From Setophaga petechia (Eukaryota; Chordata; Aves; Passeriformes; Parulidae): a stretch of 64,000 nucleotides of DNA. The notes below the pieces were generated by a model that saw only the letters and a program-made list of their open reading frames with translations, was not told where the DNA came from and ran no database searches. The stretch spans positions 6,492,096-6,556,095 of the forward strand of contig JANCRA010000030.1 of assembly GCA_024362935.1 (NCBI GenBank), given 5' to 3'. A program made the position numbers and the translations under genes. Below are positions 23,850 to 36,872 of the stretch, one piece after another. Position 1 is the first letter of the stretch. The number at the start of each line of letters is the position of its first letter.

Positions 23850-24160
23850 CCTAGAAGAGGCGAGGAGCAGGACCTTGGCTGGACCTGCCAGCCCCGCTGC
23901 GCTCCCCCGGCTCCGCTGCGAAAGCGCCGGAGGGAAACTGCGGGGAGGGAGCGATGCTCTGCGATGTGGCAGCTCCGGAGGTGCCAGGCGAAGCTAATGC
24001 TCCGCAGCGATACTAGAGGGCACTGTAAACCTGGCAGTTTTGGCTTCCGAATGGGACGAAGTGAAAAATTGAAGTGTTTGATATTTGCGGTCGTTAAAGC
24101 TCTCCTGGTATTTAGTGCGAAATTAGTGCTAACCCCCGGGTCCTGAGCGAATTAATTTGT
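23850..24160. other. CpG-rich block in intergenic DNA
   Basis: About 300 bases with many CpG dinucleotides and few stop codons lie in otherwise CpG-poor DNA. No exon with a recognisable product is seen. It may be a distal regulatory element or an unannotated promoter. Confidence 0.4.
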
Positions 24161-24849
24161 GGAATTACACAGGAATTACTCCCTTACAGTCCGGGATCTT
24201 TATTCATTGCCAGGCCCTGAATTGTTGCATCCAATGCTGGAGGGGCTCCTCTCCCAGTAAATGGGCAGGAAAGGGGAGAAAGGGGAGCAAGAACCATTAT
24301 GAGAACTCAGCAACTTTTTTTTAAAAAGCTATCACTTAGCAGTAATGTGTTCATTAATTGGCAGCCAGACCACTGCCTGGCTTCATTTAAAACCTGATGG
24401 TTTCCTTTCATTGTGGTAGCAAACGTTTCATCCTGCACCCTCCCTATATGCCAACATCATTTTTTTCCCTGTGCTTGATTAAGGATACACACCTATCAGA
24501 GAAAAAGAGAGTTCCTGCACTGAGATAAAACAAAATTGTTTTTAAAAGAGTCTTTTAAAACATATTTTAAAATAGGAATGTGCTGCTCTAAATTAAACAC
24601 TCCAATCAATGTGATCGATAGATTAATAGGTTTCAGTACCTGTCTCCTCAGACAGTCCTCATACACCCATCACAGGAATTTATAATTCAGTGTTCAACTT
24701 AAATTAGTAAAATTTAAACTGAAACAACAACAGACTGATAAGTAAACAAGATTTCCCAATTTAAATGTAAAATGTTTACCCAGTGTGCAGAATCAAGCTC
24801 TCCTCCCTCGCAATATCACCACCACACAAAATAAACACAGAGCCACAGG

Positions 24850-25950
24850 GAATAAGAGGAAAAGGCATCTTGAGAGGTCACCTAGTCCATCTCCTTCCCC
24901 CAGGGCAGGATCAACCCTGCCTAAATTGGTCTTGACAAGAGAGTTTCTCTAACCTGTTCATCCCTGGAGGTTTTAGAGGGAACTCCACAGGCTCCTCAGA
25001 TGGTCTATTCAGGACATTTTCCCCAAAGTCTAACCCAAATTACTTTTACTGCAGTCTAATCCCACTAATTCTGTCTGTGAGCAACAGTTCATTACCTTTG
25101 AAGCATCTTTTGTATTTGGGGAGATTATTACTGTGTCTTCATCAGCCTTAGGCAATGGGCCATAGTTCTTCCCCTCTTGGGAGGTTTATTTTCTAGACTG
25201 TTCTTTTCATTTTCTGCATTTCCCTGGAAGTCTGATGACAAAACTGCTCCTCCCCAACACTCAGCAGAGATGGGAGCATTGTACCAATGTACCACACCAC
25301 CCTCTCTTTATGTACAGCAGTGTCAGCTTTGCTTTGCTCACACCAGGGCACCACTGTTGGCTCAGGGTTCATTTCTAGCCCATGGTATTGTCCCTTTCTC
25401 TTAGAAATGCTGCCTATGCAGCCATTTCTGGGCACACATTTCAATAGTTTTCATATATTTATCTTTGCTGCTGTCCCTGTAGAACATCAATCTCTTCTTT
25501 CCAGCCTGTTTCTTCAGTTTGTTAGGATTTTTTAATCTTTCTCTTGTTCTCTGAGAGCACTTACAGCCACTCTCAGCTTGGTGTTGTTAACAGCTGCAAT
25601 ATGTCTCCTCCATATTCCACTACCCAAGTCACTAATGAAAATATTGAGTAATGCCAGAGCTGCACAGACCCCTTCAGCACCGTATTCAAGCCATCCTTCC
25701 ACTTGGACAGCAAACAGCAAGAAGTTTTCAGTGTGTTTCCCAGCTGGTTTGGTACCTCACAGCATTTCTCCCCATCCCTATTCCCCCACCTGGAACACCC
25801 CATGAGTGAGAGTCAAAATCCTGACTGCAGTCAAGCTGCAGCTCCTCCCCTGCCACAGGAAAATTAGATTGGTTTGACATGATTTATCCTTGTCAAAACC
25901 ACAGCTTGTGGGGCTACTGCATCCCTCATGCCAGTGCCATGCCTTCCTTT
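24850..25950 (-). mobile_element. Long ancient CR1-like LINE copy, antisense
   Basis: Blocks typical of the old CR1 copies shared by birds, crocodiles and turtles appear in the expected order. They include cacctagtccatctccttcc, the gggcaggatcaaccctgcct segment, ttttccccaaagtctaaccc, cttcatcagcctta, agcttggtgttgttaacagc, actaatgaaaatattgagta and tgacatgatttatccttgtc. It is highly diverged and has no intact frame. The boundaries are approximate. Confidence 0.7.
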
Positions 25951-28900
25951 GGATCTAGCGAGCAAAATTCTGTCCCCTTTGAAGTAAGGGACAAAACTCC
26001 CACAATCCAGGGACTTTACCACGTCCAGACTCCACCCAGCCCCCAGAAGCAGTGGAAATGCCATCACATTGCTGCTCATTTTGGTAAGCAAGGGTTTATT
26101 TCCACTGAAAGCTGCAGAGGCATAATCAGGAATATCACAGGTGGATTTGAGCTTTGAACCCCCCGAGTACCATCAGGTTGTGGACACACAGCCCCTCCCC
26201 AAAACTCATTTCCTTGGGACAGTTCAACAGAGGGGGGAGCAGGTGTGATTTACACCCTGAAGGGAGCTGCAAGGAGGTATAAATTACTCAAGCACAAGCT
26301 ACCTAAGATTCACTTAAAATTCACTCTGAATTTGGCACCAGAAATGCAAGAGATAATCAAGTTTTCCTTTTTGAGATCTTGTGTATTTAAAACCTGCTGT
26401 GTTTAATTTTTGCAGTCACAACAATGCTCATTCATAAATATTTCCTAATGTTTGATCCTATTAGTATGTACAGTGCAGTGTTTGATTAATGGACTAGAAC
26501 AATGCGATCAAATATATTTTGGGCTCCAGAATACCACTTTGTAATGCCTAATATTTGAGGAAATATTACAGATAGGCTTGTCTTCTGACTAGAAGCGATT
26601 GCACTTGAATTCTGAGAAACCCAGATAGAGATCTTGGATAAGATCTGAATTTCAAGCGAGTCCTAATTACAGAGCACACTGGACCAAAGCTCGAGGTCTG
26701 CACATTTCCAGCGTTGGATTCTTCACAGCTCAGATGCAAATGTTGTTTCTTAGCCCTCTCTCTCAGGAATTCATAACATATTCATCAACTTGTAGTACCT
26801 AAGAGCCCTGTCCGACTGTATTTGGAAGACCTTAATTTGACTCCGGCAGGAGTTTAACAATATTAATAACTAATATTAAACTGGATTCCTAGCGGGGATG
26901 CCGGGACAATACTCTTTGATCACTGCATTAATCTGGTGCAATTGTGTTTATATCAGCCTCCTTCATCCCATGTGAGCTCAGTGCCATCTTGGCATGAATA
27001 TGAAATATGCAAATCTGGGGGATACACGTTAATAGTGGGTCCATCTGCTTGGATCTTTTATTACAGGGAAGTGTGAATGCAGTTGCCATGCAATACACTC
27101 TTACACACAAAGACCACGAGTTACGAAAACAAGAGAAAACATCTCGTGCTTTGGCCTTATTGGTATTTCACATTTGTCGTTTCTGTATCTGGCTTTCATT
27201 TCAATTTAGAAATTTTCCCCAAAACGAAATTTGAGTGAAAAAGCTCAACAGTTAGGAATGAGTGTGCGTATACATGCACGCACATCTCTTCCTCTCTAGT
27301 GACAGACAGGATATTACTTTTCCACTGCATATGAAATTAATACCAGAAGCACAAGAAAAAACATGTAAATGCCATCCCTTAAAGCCTGATCTGGATCTCA
27401 CTTCCACTGCTTAAGACATATATACCATCGAGGAAAACTGGTTGTTGGAGTGAAAAAAGAAGGTAATCCTGAGCTGGTTTGGGAGAGCCAAGCCCAAACA
27501 TGAGCTCAGCCTTGGCTGTGGAGTCATAGCCCAGTGCCTCCACAGGATGTGGATGAGCTGCTGTGTTCTGCTATCCCACTTTCTCTGTAATAAACAACTC
27601 CCTCAACTCCATCCAAAAGGAAAAAGCTTCTATGGCTCATTGTTCCTGTGCACTGCCATGACCTTACCTTGTCTCCCTTGGGTGTGTGCTGCTCCATGCT
27701 AATGGTTTGGGGGGAGTGCTGTGATTTATTCAACAGCAGGCAGGTCAAACCTCCGTGCCCCAGATATGCAAGTTCTGACTCGCATGTGGAGAGGAGAAGG
27801 TGCCCTGGTGACCCAAAGTCAGAGTATCCACCTTGCTGAGCATTCTTAATCCAGGGACGACCCTTCATCCACCACCCTGCAGAAGTGGAGAGCTCCTGGC
27901 ACCACAGTTGGTTCTGAGCCTCACACTCATCCCAGAAGGCTGGATTGAGCAATCATCTTCTTCAAGGACATTGGGATCTGATGTACAAAAGGGCCCATTC
28001 TCCTCCTTGATTCACAGATATTTGAGTAGGCAGCAGAGTAAGCAAGAGGAGCTTTTTCCATATCTTCAATATGCAAATAGATGAGTGAGCTCAGCTCTCT
28101 ATTCATTGCTTCCAACATACATGACACAGATGATGCTGTTCCCATTGTCACGCTAAAACTGGGGGCTTGATGACAAGAAATTCACTCAGCTTCCATCTGC
28201 ATAGAGCTGAGATGGTGGTTGGGTAGGGAAAGTCACTGCATTGGATTATGTCAGCTCTGTCTGCATCCACAGTTAGCTGTTCTTGGTATCTGAAAGCCAT
28301 TTGAAATCACAATTATTCCTGCAGGATCAGCTCTTGGTGCCATCTGGGCTGGCCCTCATCTGTCACTACCCAGGACTGGCACCTTTTTCTCTAGTAGGGG
28401 CACATGGACTGTGTTCTGAGAGCCAGCAAAATGACTGAAGGGAGTGTTCAACCAGCAGGTGACCCAAGAAAAAAGTTAAGTGTTGAGATTTATTACATGT
28501 GTATTTCTTAATAGCATCTCAGCATAACTGGGTCAGTTATCTGGGAATCAGCACATGTGTGCCTGGGAGGGGGACATGTGCACGGGTCTGCTGGCTCTGT
28601 GCTGCTCCACACATCACCTGCTTGGGAGAGAATGAATGTGTTTATCCCAGTGCTAAGGAAAGAAGGAAAAAAGAACAAGTCAACCTTCCACAGCCAGCTG
28701 ATTATGCATTTTCCACATCAAATTGTCAGCATTTATTCAATTACTTCACTCATTACAAGTGTGCTCTTCAGCCACTAATCTGAAGCCCCTCCCTGCTGCT
28801 GTCAGCTCCATTAGAAGTGACACGTTCCTTCCTCAGGTGAAAAAGCTTTTGTGGAAGGCATCTCCTCCCAGGACAGGGCTTGGGGCTGCTGGGGGAACAC

Positions 28901-30540
28901 AGCCCTGCCCTGGGAAGGGAGCTGCTCTCCCTCTGCTGCCCTCCTGGGGCACAGGAATCCACCCAGGCACTGAGGTGAGTCCTCCAAGGGGTAGCAGGAG
29001 TTGTTTTTAAAGCCAGACACTCTCTCAGGCAGGAATTAGAGGAATTCACAAGGCTCAGCCAAGGATACAGAGGAGATCCCCTGAGCCAAAACTGTATATT
29101 CTCCAAACACTTCCACTTTAATAGTAAGTTAAAAGGAAAGTTCCCCTTCTGAGGGGTTGTTAATTATAGATCCCTCCTTTAAACAGTCCTCCTGTTTTTA
29201 TCCATGCTTACACCCCCACAGCTGGTAAAGAGGAGGAAAGCTCTACCTTCCCCAAAAAATCAAATACATCCGAAACGCTTCCTGAGCTGATTCACTTGGC
29301 TGGGCTCCTATTTGATATATGAAACAAAAGACAAGGCAGCAAAAAGCAACATATTTTCCCTGTGTCAAGGTGAAGCACTTCCCATCACCCAGCCCATCTC
29401 TGCTGGGGTTAATGCACATCAATAATATTTAAATGATCAAAGTTTTTCAGCAGAGACAGTGATGGGTTTTTTTTTTTTTTCTGACTTGTCATGCTTGCTT
29501 TCCTTAAAGAGGCAATGACCTGCTGTAGTCAAGGCTTGCAGTTTGGCACGCAGGGGCGTTTTGAGAAGCGTTATCTCCCGAACAGAGCAGCAGCCTCATG
29601 TTTCCCTGCACAACAACCTTTCTTAGCCTAAAATGCTTTGCATCCCATTTCCTTGATCTGGCTAAGTGCTTGCATGCTGAAAATCCCACCCTCCCTCCAG
29701 CTGTCCTTCTGGCAGGAAAGAGACAGCATCTCCTCTCTGGAGAGTACAGTCACTGCTCCTTTGGTTATCTAATCAGGGAGGGCAAAATTCACTCAGGGCC
29801 CAGTGAAAGCGCCTGAGCTGCAGAAAATGCATCCCGAGGTCTTGTGCGGGAGGGTGGGAGGAGGCAGCCGGGGAAGCCTCCCCTCCCAGAGCAGATGCTC
29901 TCTGCCATTTCCACAGTAGCTCTCACAAAGGAAGAAAAATGTGGAGAGTACTCCAGGGACTGAAGCATTCGGCTCTTTCCTCTCCTGCTCCCCGGCTCTG
30001 TGTGTGCCTCGGAGAAGGGCAGGGTCTGCCCCCAGGCCAGGGCAGCCTGGGCAGGAGGACGAGGAAATAAATGTCCCCCACCCACCCTCCTGTGCCAGAG
30101 CTCAGTTTCTCAGGCTTTGTGTGGGTTTCCCAGCATTTCTCCTAACTACAAAATATTCTGCCTCTCTGCCTTCTAAAACTCTGTGATTTTTGTCTTTGCA
30201 CCAAGCACGAGGAGCTGGGAAGCACAAACCTTCCCATCCTGATCAAGCTGGGAGCTGTCTTCACATTCAGCTTGCTGAGAACAAAAGGGCAGTACAAGGG
30301 TGGTGAGATGAGACAAATCCCCCCTGGAAGTGCGAGGTTCAAGCAGCCTTTGCCTCCATCCTCTGTAACATCCCAAAAAAAACCACCTTTAAGTCACTTC
30401 CTCCCTTTTCCAAACTTCTCCCCAGAGATCCTGGTGGGCTGGAGAAAGCTACCACTGGAACAAGTTTTGGGTTGAGCTGTGCTTGGCAGATATCACCCCT
30501 CACAAAGGGGTCTCTCGCCTGCTGCTGGGCTCAGAGCACA
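25951..30540. other. Intergenic, no gene seen
   Basis: No convincing exon, RNA gene or long repeat. A poly-T tract lies at about 29467-29481. The short open frames show no family resemblance. Confidence 0.6.
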
Positions 30541-31110
30541 TTTCCAAGCCGTGTGTTCCCACTTAATAAAATGCTTACTCACTTGCAGGAGGCACTTTGA
30601 CATCCTTGGCCGCACACTGCTAGATAAGGAGCATAAAAAGAATGTATTGCTGTTATAGGGGATACAGCAATATGTATCCTCAAATGAAATATCCTTTATA
30701 AGCCTGGTTGTTATTCTGGCAGTGATCTCGGGTTGCTCGCAGCAGGCTCAGCTCAGCTGAGGTGTTAGCGAGAGCATCACCATGGCCAGTGGGGACTGCC
30801 AGGTGTCACATTTACCTTCTGCTGTTCCAGTGCATCCTCTGTCATCCCAAGTGGGGAAAACACTTCCCTCTTCTTCCATGCATGTCAAAAGCACCATTTA
30901 GGGAGCCAGATATAGCCCTGGTATAAACAGGTGCGAGCCCACATATGTCAATAGAATTACACCTGATTTTAATGGGCTTACATTTGGCCCTTGAGCCCTG
31001 GGGATCCCTCTGAGAGCAGAGGCTGTATTAAATATTAAGGGCCTTATTCTCCACCCCTGCCTGTGCTGGAGTAATTAAATCTCCATGCAGACCCATTGAT
31101 TTTCAACTGT
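30540..31110. other. Candidate conserved non-coding region with ancient-repeat-like text
   Basis: The block resembles old dispersed amniote sequence: phrases such as tagaattacacctgatttta, atgggcttacatttggccct and agggccttattctccacccc recall a family of ancient repeats in reptile genomes. The upstream part, with balanced AT-rich non-repetitive text, looks like an enhancer. This is an impression from reading, not a measured conservation. Confidence 0.3.
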
Positions 31111-31599
31111 GCTCTCCTTGTGGGAAGCGGCAGCGCTCCGCACGAGGGAGGGAGCAGAGATGTTCCCTCGAGGAAAAACACATCCATTTCTCCTCCCCAC
31201 AGAAATTCCATCCAGAAGAAAACTGTACTAAACATTAAGTGTTTGCAAAACGCGCTCGGGTAAAAGAATGCAAATGGTCTAAATGAAGCAATGGCAACTC
31301 TTCCCCATTGCCTCCAGGCTGTGACAGCAGCGCTGCCGCTGCTTTGCCGCTTCCTTCAGGCTCCCGGGGCTGTGAGTGCCACACACAATCCCTCTCCTTC
31401 CCACATCAGGACCTGCGAGGAGCTGGGTGATTTCCCATCCTCCAGGGATCTCCTGAACCGCGCTGTAACCTTGGACAAGCCCCACAGCTGTTGCCAGCCC
31501 CTCCGGGGGGTTTTGCTCGCTGGTTAATTCCGGTGCTTTGCCTGGAGCTAGCGCCTTTTACCTGTGTGTATACAAGTATTATTGCCAGCTTGTGATCTT

Positions 31600-31960
31600 T
31601 TGAGCTAGCAGGGCTGTGAAAAACGACTTTGGTTTTTCCTTAAATGCCACGGAGTTTAGAAGTGTGACGGCTCACACTGCGCTGTTATTCTTTCCAATTG
31701 AAACCTAATGATGCGTGCATATCACTTAACTCTGATGTCAATAATCAGCACACCACTTGGTCTTTGCCGTGGCTATTAGAGGGAATGAAAATGAAATACC
31801 AACTCCGTTTTATCCTGTTACTGTACCATAATAACTAATAAAGAAGTAATAAGTGAGACGTGGGGAATTTCCAGGGGAGTCATTACTACAGAGCAGACCT
31901 AAAGGCACAAAGTGAAATCCAGAAATATTAGCCAGCCCTGGATTCCCAGCCAGTGCTTCT
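31600..31960. other. Candidate conserved non-coding element upstream of NTNG2
   Basis: Unique, AT-rich, non-repetitive sequence about 1.4 kb upstream of the NTNG2 CpG island. It has homeobox-type TAAT cores, for example in acctaatgatgcgtgcatat. No coding potential is apparent. Only an alignment could show whether it is conserved. Confidence 0.25.
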
Positions 31961-33342
31961 CACTTAATAAGTGTTTACAGAAGAAGTTACCATGTGGAAA
32001 GTATCAGACCGTGTCCTGGAGTGGAAATTGAGCCAGAATTAAAGACATCCTTGCAGGTAAAGACCACCCCGTGCATCAGCGTCGCGTTTAGGCTGGGCCA
32101 CAGTCAACACACAATGCCAGCATTTCATAAATCTCACTTACGCTCCAGAATACGGGAAACGTTTCCCAGAACAGCTCTAAATCACCTCTGTCTGGTTGCA
32201 GGATGAATCGGGGGTTTTCCAGGGACTCTTAAATGGGAGAGGCCACCCAGAGACCTCAGGGCAATGGGTCAAAGGAAACCATATAACAAAATACTGAGTG
32301 CACGAGGTTCAAACCGCGTGTGAGATGGACAATGCATTTTCTGGCTTAAAAATCACTGAATTCTTGGTTAGGAAGGAGCAGTCATTTTTGGGTGGTTGTA
32401 TACGTAGGAGGCAGTGGTGATTCTTTGGATTTCCTCCCCATAAACGAACTGTCGTTTTTCCATGAACTGTCATTTATCCACATGTCAAAAACCTGTCGCT
32501 GCTCAGGAGTTCTGTCTTCAGCAGCTGCCTGGTGCAGGGAAAACTTGGACCTTTACCTGCCACAGTTTTATTCACCTTTTCCACAGCTGGAATCTCCTCT
32601 GCCCCTCAGCATGGACACAACAGAGTTGACCTAAGCAACCCCAGCTGCTTCTCCAGCCCCGTGCTGGAAGGTGCTGGCACACCTTACAGTTTCCCACCTT
32701 CCCAAAGCAAAACCTGGTTCATTGAAATCTCACAGCACATTCCCACCAGTATCCAGCATTTCCCAGCCATCTGATTTCCCCATCTCCGAGTTCCTGCTTT
32801 GTTTATCCTATTAATTCCAACCACCCCCTCTTCCCCCAACACACACGCACGCAGCCTCATTTACAGCATCTTCACCAGCAGAAGCCTCCCCAAAATATTC
32901 AGGGCACACCAAGCGAGGACTTACACGTGTGGGGAAACCCTCGTGACTGGAGATTTTTTTTTTCTCTCTCTCTCGAGCAAACATGAGCTCATGATTTTAA
33001 TTTTTTTTTTTATTTTTTTTAAGCTCTTAAAGGAAAAAAAATAAAAGAGAAGCCCCGAGGAGCGGCATTCCCGGCTGCCGTTATCCAGCCGGGGGCAGCG
33101 GGACGGCGCGGATGCTGCACCGGGAGCCGCGGGGCCGCCGGGGCTGAAGGCTCCCGCTCGCAGCATCCTCTTCCTCGGGTGGTTTTCCCTCCCTCCTCCT
33201 CCTCCCCCCGCTGCATTTCCTCCTGCACCTTTAAGAAGCCCATTGCCGCCGGTGGGATGGTGTGTGCTAAAGCTGCACAGAGGAAGTTACGCAGCCGGGA
33301 TCAGGCACGGAGATAAAAGCTCCGATTGTGATTGAAAGTGAG

Positions 33343-33574
33343 AGCAAAAGGGATTTCAGCCTCGGCATTAACTTGCGAGGGGAGCCGGGATTGCACAAAG
33401 CTCCCCCGGCCATCTGCCCTTGGGGGCCGGCGGCGCAGCGCTGCCCGCCGCGCTGGGCAGGGCAGGGCAGGGCTGGGCAGGGCAGGGCAGGGCTGGGGGG
33501 TGTGTTTTGGGGGTTCCCCCGGCCCCGAAGTTCGCTGCTCCGCCGGGAGCCCCGCGCCGCAGAGCTCCCTCCCG
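33343..33574 (+). other. NTNG2: Possible NTNG2 non-coding exon 1
   Basis: This is a guess from signals. The TATA-like box at 33313 would place a start near 33343, and the first strong donor after it is at 33575. It contains no ATG that would compete with the true start. NTNG2 has a non-coding first exon in mammals. Transcript data would be needed to fix either end. Confidence 0.3.
33455..33500 (+). repeat. GGGCA tandem G-runs, G-quadruplex-capable
   Basis: Nine runs of three or more G, separated by CA or CT, form two near-identical 20-bp units in the CpG island. With two-base loops this is a strong G-quadruplex motif on the NTNG2 sense strand. If the proposed exon 1 is right it would also be present in the 5' UTR RNA. 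Confidence 0.8.
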
Positions 33575-36500
33575 GTAAGGACCCGCAGCGCCGGGCATGG
33601 GGGGAAAGCGGGGGCGGATGGGGGGCGGGCAGCGCCGGCATCTGCCCCATTCCCCAACGCTGCGCGTCCCCGCGAGTTGTTCCCACGCTCTCCTGGGGTG
33701 TCCCGCTCTCCGTCCCCCTCCCCGGAGCATCCCCGTCTCCCCGCCGCGGGATGGGGTTTATTTTCCCACTCCGGAGTTTGGGAAGCCGGGGGGGCTCCCC
33801 CAGCCCAGGGCGCCGGCTCCCCCTGCCCCGCCGATCCCCTCCCCGCTCCGTGCAGCCCCCCGAAGTCCTTTAGGGTAAAAGGAACCGGGGAGGATGGGGC
33901 GGAGCGGGAGCGGCACCGGGTTTTGCCGGGAACCGCGAATCCATCAGGGAGAGCGGCGGGATGCGAGCGGGATTTCCAGGTTTTCTGCCGGGAGCCGCGC
34001 AGCGCTATCGCGGGGTTCGGGCTCCCGTCCCCCCGCGGGGTCCCCAACTTCGCTGTCCGGGGTGCGGGGAAGGGATGGGCAGCGAGGGAGAGAGGAGAAC
34101 AACTCCGGCTCCCTGAGCGCGGGGGGAGAGCGGAGAGTTCATGGCGAGAGCAACACTTCTGAGAGAAAATTAAAAACTCCTTCATTGAGTTTACTTTCTG
34201 CTCTTAATCCGAGAGCAGCTCAGTTGTTGCTCAGCGTTGTCCCTTTATTTCAATAGGGTGTTAATCCAATAATAAGAAAAAAACCCGGAGCCAGCTAAGT
34301 CAAGACACAATCTAATTTTGTGTTTTTAATACTCGGGCTATCAGTCCCCAGTGAGTGCTGAGTACTCTTCAAAGAGAACAAAGAGCATTGATTCTATTTG
34401 TTCCCATGAACTGCAGTTTCTTAATAATATCAGGTGAAGATTTATTTTCTAAGAACCAAACCAAATCAAGCAGGGTGAAACCTTTAATTTGGGGAGCCTC
34501 TCTGCCCCGTTTGCAGTATGTTGGCTCCTTCCAGAGCAACACTCCAACTATTTCTGCAAAGGGACTGGACTGGCTAAGTGGGTGTTGAGCCACAGACTTC
34601 ACCCCAAACCCGCTTGCCTGGCTGATGAACTGACAGTAAATACATTTTTTCCAGCAAATTTTCACGTCCCTGGGAATCTGTGACATTTAGCCAGCATAAC
34701 AAGACACTAATAGATATTATAGATCCTTTCTACCTGGGTTTTTCCCTGACAGCCATTCAAGTGCAAGATATAATTGTTGAGGCTGTGAAAATAGATCCAT
34801 AAACTTAACAGCACCGGAGTCCTCATTAAAACTACCCTGCTTGTTTTCCACACAATACCAGAGTCTCTCACTCTCACTCTTATCAGCACTTGGCAGTGAC
34901 CAGTTTGATGTAATAATTAGGAACTGACTTGTTATAACTGAAAAGACAGCTCTGATGTAAGTAGGACTTATAAACACTGTGTCACACTGGCTTATTATTT
35001 TTACTACATTTACTCATAATATAAAAATAGCAGCCAGTCTATTCTTTTTCTGGGAGTTTATTCAGGTCCAACGCAGCTATAACAGGCTCTTCGTAGAGAG
35101 CTGGCAATGAAGCATGAGAGACAGCTTCTCTTTTCTGAACTCATTCATCTCAATCAGCAATCTTTCAAGCAAAAAGGGGGGAAAGGGAGATGGTAGCAGA
35201 GCGGTGTGAAGCCCCTGAACACGGATCAATGCATCTGTTAACCTGGAGTTTCTGAGCTTTAGTAACTGAGCTTCATGAGAAAGGAAATGCTAAGCATGCT
35301 GTTGAAGCACATATGCCTCAATTGTGAAAGAAAAGTTGGGGAAAGAAATAGAAAGGGAATTATCCAAAGGTAAATTTCTGTTCTGGATGTGTGCCTCCCA
35401 CCTTCTTGGATGAGATCTCCCTCCTGAATCTAATACTGAGAGAGGGTTTGACTTTTCCCCCCTCCCCGCTTCAATTCTTTGTCATTTTGTTTTGTAATTA
35501 CTTACAATTTTTATAGCTCTACTGGAAAGACAACAAAATTGCAGAAATGTTGTTCTAACCTGAAATGAATACTGGGAAGGTCATTGCTCTTTGTATTAGG
35601 TGAACCTAAATGTTATTAGGACTTTAAATTGTTTTTTATTAAATGTTATTGTTCAGATAAATCATATGTGGGGATGCTGGACAATGTATCTGTCTCCCCA
35701 GCTGTCTTATTTATTTGCTTATCTTTTTAGGACTATCAATTTGTCTGTCTGTCCCTTCTCTGTCTGCATATTCCCCATCTCCTAATGACCCATAGCTGCT
35801 TCTTGATGTTATTTGAAGCCCCATTAGAGCTCCTGTTGTCCAGCTGCTGTTGCAAAGCAGATACCTTAAATTGGGCAGCGCTCCTTCCCTACTCCCAGAC
35901 AGCAGAAAAGCCATAAGCATCTTACTATGGATTGCTTTTTATTAAAGTTGTATATCTCCCTGTTACAAAAACCTGTCTGGTGTCTTGGCAAGCCCAGCTG
36001 AGAGCTCTGCCTCCTGAGGGACCCCTGTTCTTCGTGCTCCAACTGTCCCCCCTTGCTCCCACCTAATCTGTCTTCCAATTTCTCGCAGGTCCCTCCTGCT
36101 GATGAGCTCTGCCTTTGCCCTGACCATGGAAGAGAGAGGAGATCCCAGGTAGCCCCATGGATTGCAGCTGAAGGCTTTGTGAACTTGGTGCTCTGTTGCC
36201 AAAAGGCAAAATTGGACAGGAATCCTCACCACCACCACAGGACACAGCAGGAGAAGCCAAAGCCAGCCCTGCCCCAGTCACCCCAGTTGACCCCCCAGCA
36301 GCTGCTGGGACCACCACGGATCTGGGCACAGACCTGCTCACGCTGACACAGCCATCCTTTGGGAAAAGGGAATTTCAGCTCCAAGCTCCAAGCAGTCTCT
36401 CTTGTCAGAGTTGTACTGATGGCCAGATGCTCTATTTATTTTGTGTGCTAAATGTTCTAACACCCCAATAATTAAGGCAGACACAGTTTAAGGCACTTTC

Positions 36501-36871
36501 CACAGCGACGCAGTTGGAGCAGACCAGAAGGCTGAGGAAAACCTGATCCAGCACCATCTCACGGCCTCTCCAATTTACTCCTATCAAATTTCATCAGCAA
36601 CTCAGAACTTGATCTTTGTATTGATTGACTGGAGTCACCTCTAGATATTTTCATGCTGATTTGGAAGACCTTTCGTACAATAAAAGGGGGAAAAAATGAG
36701 GTTAAGGAAGACTTTTGACCACTGATCAGCAACTCTGGCCAAAACTTTCCCAATCAAGTGAATTGCAAAGTTGGCTTCCGTGCCAAGAGGAACTTTCCAC
36801 ATCCAGATACAGCGTGCAGAGTGGGATCATCCCCGTTCCTGTCTGGGTCTCCTTTGAGTGGAGCATTTGTA
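33575..36871 (+). other. NTNG2: NTNG2 intron 1 (boundaries uncertain)
   Basis: Between the CpG island and coding exon 2 I see no other coding sequence and no clear transposable element. The downstream end is uncertain. The AG at 36871-36872 is one possible acceptor, and other AGs nearer the start codon are also possible. Confidence 0.5.
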
Positions 36872-36872
36872 G

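Larger units (their letters stand above)
33040..34150 (+). promoter_or_regulatory. NTNG2: CpG island, likely NTNG2 promoter
   Basis: About 1.1 kb of very GC-rich, CpG-dense sequence lies 3-4 kb upstream of the NTNG2 start codon, in the right place for the promoter and non-coding first exon of this gene. A TATA-like ATAAAAG at 33313-33319 and a strong donor (CCGGTAAGG, GT at 33575) could delimit a first exon. The long open frames in all directions are expected from stop-poor GC-rich DNA and do not resemble any protein I know. Confidence 0.8.

Noticed and set aside
33301..34185. Long overlapping ORFs on both strands in the NTNG2 CpG island (294, 276 and 181 codons)
   Set aside because: GC-rich DNA has few stop codons. 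The products are low-complexity Pro/Gly/Ala/Arg and resemble no known protein.
36089..36146. An exon-like stretch with a good acceptor (tttctcgcag) and a following AGGTAG
   Set aside because: The donor is weak and there is no NTNG2 or other homology. It could be an untranslated exon but nothing beyond the signals supports this.
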